Assembly: GCA_029891385.1 (NCBI GenBank)
Contig: CM057224.1
Coordinates: 40,622,005 to 40,686,004, forward strand
Reading direction: 5' to 3'
DNA: 64,000 bases
Origin: Erythroxylum novogranatense
Taxonomy: Eukaryota; Streptophyta; Magnoliopsida; Malpighiales; Erythroxylaceae
Shown: positions 61,352 through 64,000 of the stretch, piece after piece
How the letters are laid out: each line of letters begins with the position of its first letter
Position numbering within the stretch: the first letter of the stretch is position 1
The notes under the pieces: generated by a model
Seen by the model: only the letters and a program-made list of their open reading frames with translations
What the model was told of the DNA's origin: nothing
Databases searched by the model: none
Translations under genes and position numbers: made by a program

Positions 61352-64000
61352 ATGGCACATAACAACCTTGCGGCAGAAGGTAACACTAATAACCGTCCTC
61401 CATTGTTTAATGGTACTAATTATTCTTCTTGGAAAAATCCTATGAAGTACCACATCATTAGCGAGGGAGTTGAATACTGGAAGATCATTATCTTCAGACT
61501 TCAAGCCCCTATGAAAGAAAATGGTGAGTTGAAAACAGAGATGGAGTATGATGATAACGATTGGAGGCAAGCGTACATCAATGCCAAAGCTATGAAGCTG
61601 ATATATTGTGCATTAACGGTTGAGGAAAGAAACCGGTAAATTCTTGCACCACCGCCAAGGAAATGTGGAGAGACTTGAGTTACTCATGAAGGGACAAATC
61701 AAGTCCGGGAGACAAAAATCAACATGCTTCTCCACGACTACGAGATGTTCGTCATGAAAGAAGGTGAGTCAATTTCTACAATGCTTGACCATTTTGCAGA
61801 AATCATAAATGGATTAGGCAACCTGGGAAAGCACATGACGGATAGCGAGAAGGTGAAGAAGATTCTTCGTTCACTGCCGAAGGAATGGGATTCTCAAGTC
61901 ACCACAATCATGGAGTCAAAGGACCTTAACCATCTGGAATTCAACGCTTTGGTGGGATCACTCATCAACTATGAGATTATTCTCAAATCCAGAGGAGGTA
62001 GAGGTAAGCCTAAAAAATATATTGCTTTTAAAGCTAACACTACTTTTGTTGATGAAAGTGATGAGGAATTAGATGAAGACGAGGAAGATGAAGAAATCGC
62101 TATGTACGCTAGAAACTTAAGGAAGTTCAAGGGACTTCTCAAAAATCGAAGGAAAGAATTAAATGGCGGAAAACAGGTAGAAAGAAAGAGGTTTGGCGCG
62201 GAAAGAAAATCAAAAGGCTATGACGAAAAGAAGGGCAACGAAGAATGTTAGAGATGTGAAAAACGGGGACATCTTCTAGAGAATGCAAAAGCTCATCATC
62301 AACATCAAACTTTCAAAAAAATGACAAATACGACAAAGGCAAAAAGAAAACTAGCTTGGTGGCAACTTGGAGTGATGAAGAGGATACATACCAAAGCGAT
62401 GATGAAAACAATCTGGCACTTATGGCAAGAAGTTCATCAAGTGATGATGAAAATGAGGTAACTTTCAATGACCAAGATCTAAGAGATTCCTTTGATGCTT
62501 TACAAGCTGATTTTGAAGAAGCTATTGAGATTAACAAAAAATTAAGAAAGAAAATACGAGAGTTGGTTGCTGAAAATAGTGCTTTACATGAAACGATTGA
62601 TGATTTAGATAGTCCAAAAGAAGATCATTCTGCATGTCTTGTTGAAAAAGAAAATCTTATTTGTGAACTTGATAGAGTTAGAAAGGAATTCTCATACGTG
62701 GTTGGAAAATTTGCTAATGGAAACGAAAAGTTTGAGAACTTGTTATCTTTGCAAAGATACTCAATTTCTAAACATGGTTTAGGATATGATCTGTTTAACA
62801 GAGATTGTTCCTTGATTTCAAAGTTCACTACGGATGGAAAAATTGCTCAATGTGCTAGATGCTTGAAAGATGGGCATATAGAAGTTGCATGCAAGAGTAC
62901 TACGAGATGCATTAAGGTCAAGAAAATTTGGGTTGAAAAAGGGAATATACCTTCTAATGTGATTTACCTGACTAACCAAAATGGACTCAAAATAGCTTGG
63001 GTACCTATAAGAAGAAAGAATGTGTCTATTGCAGGTACAAGCAAGGGATAAAAAACCTCCAAACACATGGTATATTGATAGTGGATGCTCAAGGCACATG
63101 AGTGGAGACAAAAGTTTATTCGTAGAAATTAGACCAAAGAATCAAGGTTATGTCACTTTTGGAGATAACAACAAAGGTAAGGTCATTGGCATTGGTAAAG
63201 TGGGTAAGGAACCTTTACCTACCATTGACAATGTGTTGCTTGTTGATGGCTTGAAACATAACTTACTAAGTGTGTCTCAACTTTGTGATATGAATTATAT
63301 TGTATCATTTGAATCATCACATTGCTTAGTTAAGAAGGATGATCACGTTGCCTTTATTGGTTTAAGACATGGGAACACATACATTGTTGACTTGCATGAT
63401 GATAGTTCGTTTAATGAAAAATGCTTGGTAACATTGGAAGAAAATGCATTTTTATGGCATAGAAAATTAGGACATGCACCATTGCCTTTAATTTCTAAGC
63501 TTTCAAAGAATGACATTGTAAGAGGTTTGCCTAAGATTAAATTTGTTAAAGATCATTTGTGTGAGTCCTGTTTGAAAGGCAAACATGTTAGAGAATCTTT
63601 TAAACCAAGAGAGAAATCGTACTTCTAGAATTCTTGAACTTGTGCATATGGATTTGATTGGTCCGTCTAGACATGCTAGTCTTAGTGGTAAATTATATGT
63701 ACTTGTTATTGTGGATGATTTCTAGATTTACTTGGGTAAGATTTCTTAATAAAAATGATGTTGTTAATGAATTTACCAAGTGGTGTAGATTGGTTCAAAA
63801 TGAGAAAATTTGTCTATCGTTGCGATTAGAACCGATCATGGAGGAGAATTCGAATGTGAACCTTTCAAAATCTTTGCGACAAATACGGAATGGAACATAA
63901 TTTTTTGACACCAAGGACTCCGCAACAAAATGGTGTAGTAGAAAGGAAAAATCGCTCACTTGAAGAAATGAGCAGGACTATGCTGAATGAGTACAATCTT
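61352..64000 (+). CDS. SIRE/Maximus-like Copia gag-pol, cut by window end
   Basis: A retrotransposon polyprotein starting 27 bases after the PBS start, with the gag opening NRPPLFNGTNYSSWKNPMKYH. Later parts in order: gag body at 61724-62000 (KILRSLPKEWDSQVTTIMES), acidic and basic linkers, a zinc knuckle near 62250, a long coiled-coil region (62356-62720), protease near 63075 (WYIDSGCSRHMSGD), GAG-pre-integrase with FLWHRKLGHA near 63455, then integrase from about 63630 with HMDLIGPS, VDD and, in another frame, PRTPQQNGVVERKNRS before the window ends. Reverse transcriptase and RNase H must lie beyond. The frame changes several times, mostly by one or two missing bases (near 61637, 61676, 62276, 63612 and 63732), but the domains are well kept. 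The element is therefore young and its breaks resemble those in the three host genes. Confidence 0.82.

Overview
The window is nuclear DNA from a flowering plant, most likely a eudicot. The evidence is three intron-bearing plant housekeeping or transport genes with clear plant relatives, set in AT-rich, transposon-loaded DNA. No bacterial, organellar or viral gene block is present; the only organelle-like piece is a decayed plastid-type tRNA-Gln copy. I do not name the species.

Layout. 1-9821 is a partial copy (copy A) of a block that recurs at 35079-44986. It holds 2.2 kb of flank, one 4.3-kb LTR and most of the internal domain of a non-coding retrotransposon, and it ends at a 100-N gap (9822-9921). 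9922-13012 is part of a minus-strand LTR retrotransposon (LTR 11266-13012 plus primer site) inserted into a decayed hAT transposon (13013 to about 15734). 16.7-33.7 kb is the gene island, all on the + strand: an IRR-like SR-related RNA-binding protein (17121-21082), the histone chaperone subunit SPT16 (26424-29617) and a PIP1 aquaporin (32180-33368). A tRNA-derived SINE with target-site duplications lies just upstream of the aquaporin. 34.5 kb holds the tRNA-Gln relic. 37256-49497 is a complete 12.2-kb minus-strand LTR element with 4.3-kb LTRs, a perfect 5-bp target duplication, primer site, polypurine tract and a 3.6-kb internal domain without coding capacity: the build of a LARD (large retrotransposon derivative). 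From 49.5 kb to the end there are only mobile-element remains: a decayed Copia gag, a decayed ZMYM1-like hAT transposase, an old Copia pol, and a younger SIRE-like Copia element inserted in it, whose LTR carries an array of the palindrome AAGTCGACTT.

The three genes do not form a pathway. SPT16 acts in chromatin and transcription, the IRR-like protein in RNA processing, and the PIP1 in water or small-solute transport at the plasma membrane. What they share is damage of one kind: all three reading frames are broken only by single missing bases (six in total, several at short homopolymers), and one added base per site gives coding lengths divisible by three. The same kind of one-base difference separates copies A and B. 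I therefore read the breaks as probable consensus errors of a long-read-like assembly, not as pseudogenes, and I treat the A/B duplication as possibly artificial.

No clearly new protein system was found. The most original signals are structural: three consecutive GC-rich hairpins with matching stem changes in the LARD LTR, the AAGTCGACTT array in the SIRE-like LTR, the LARD itself, and the A/B duplication that shares one insertion site.
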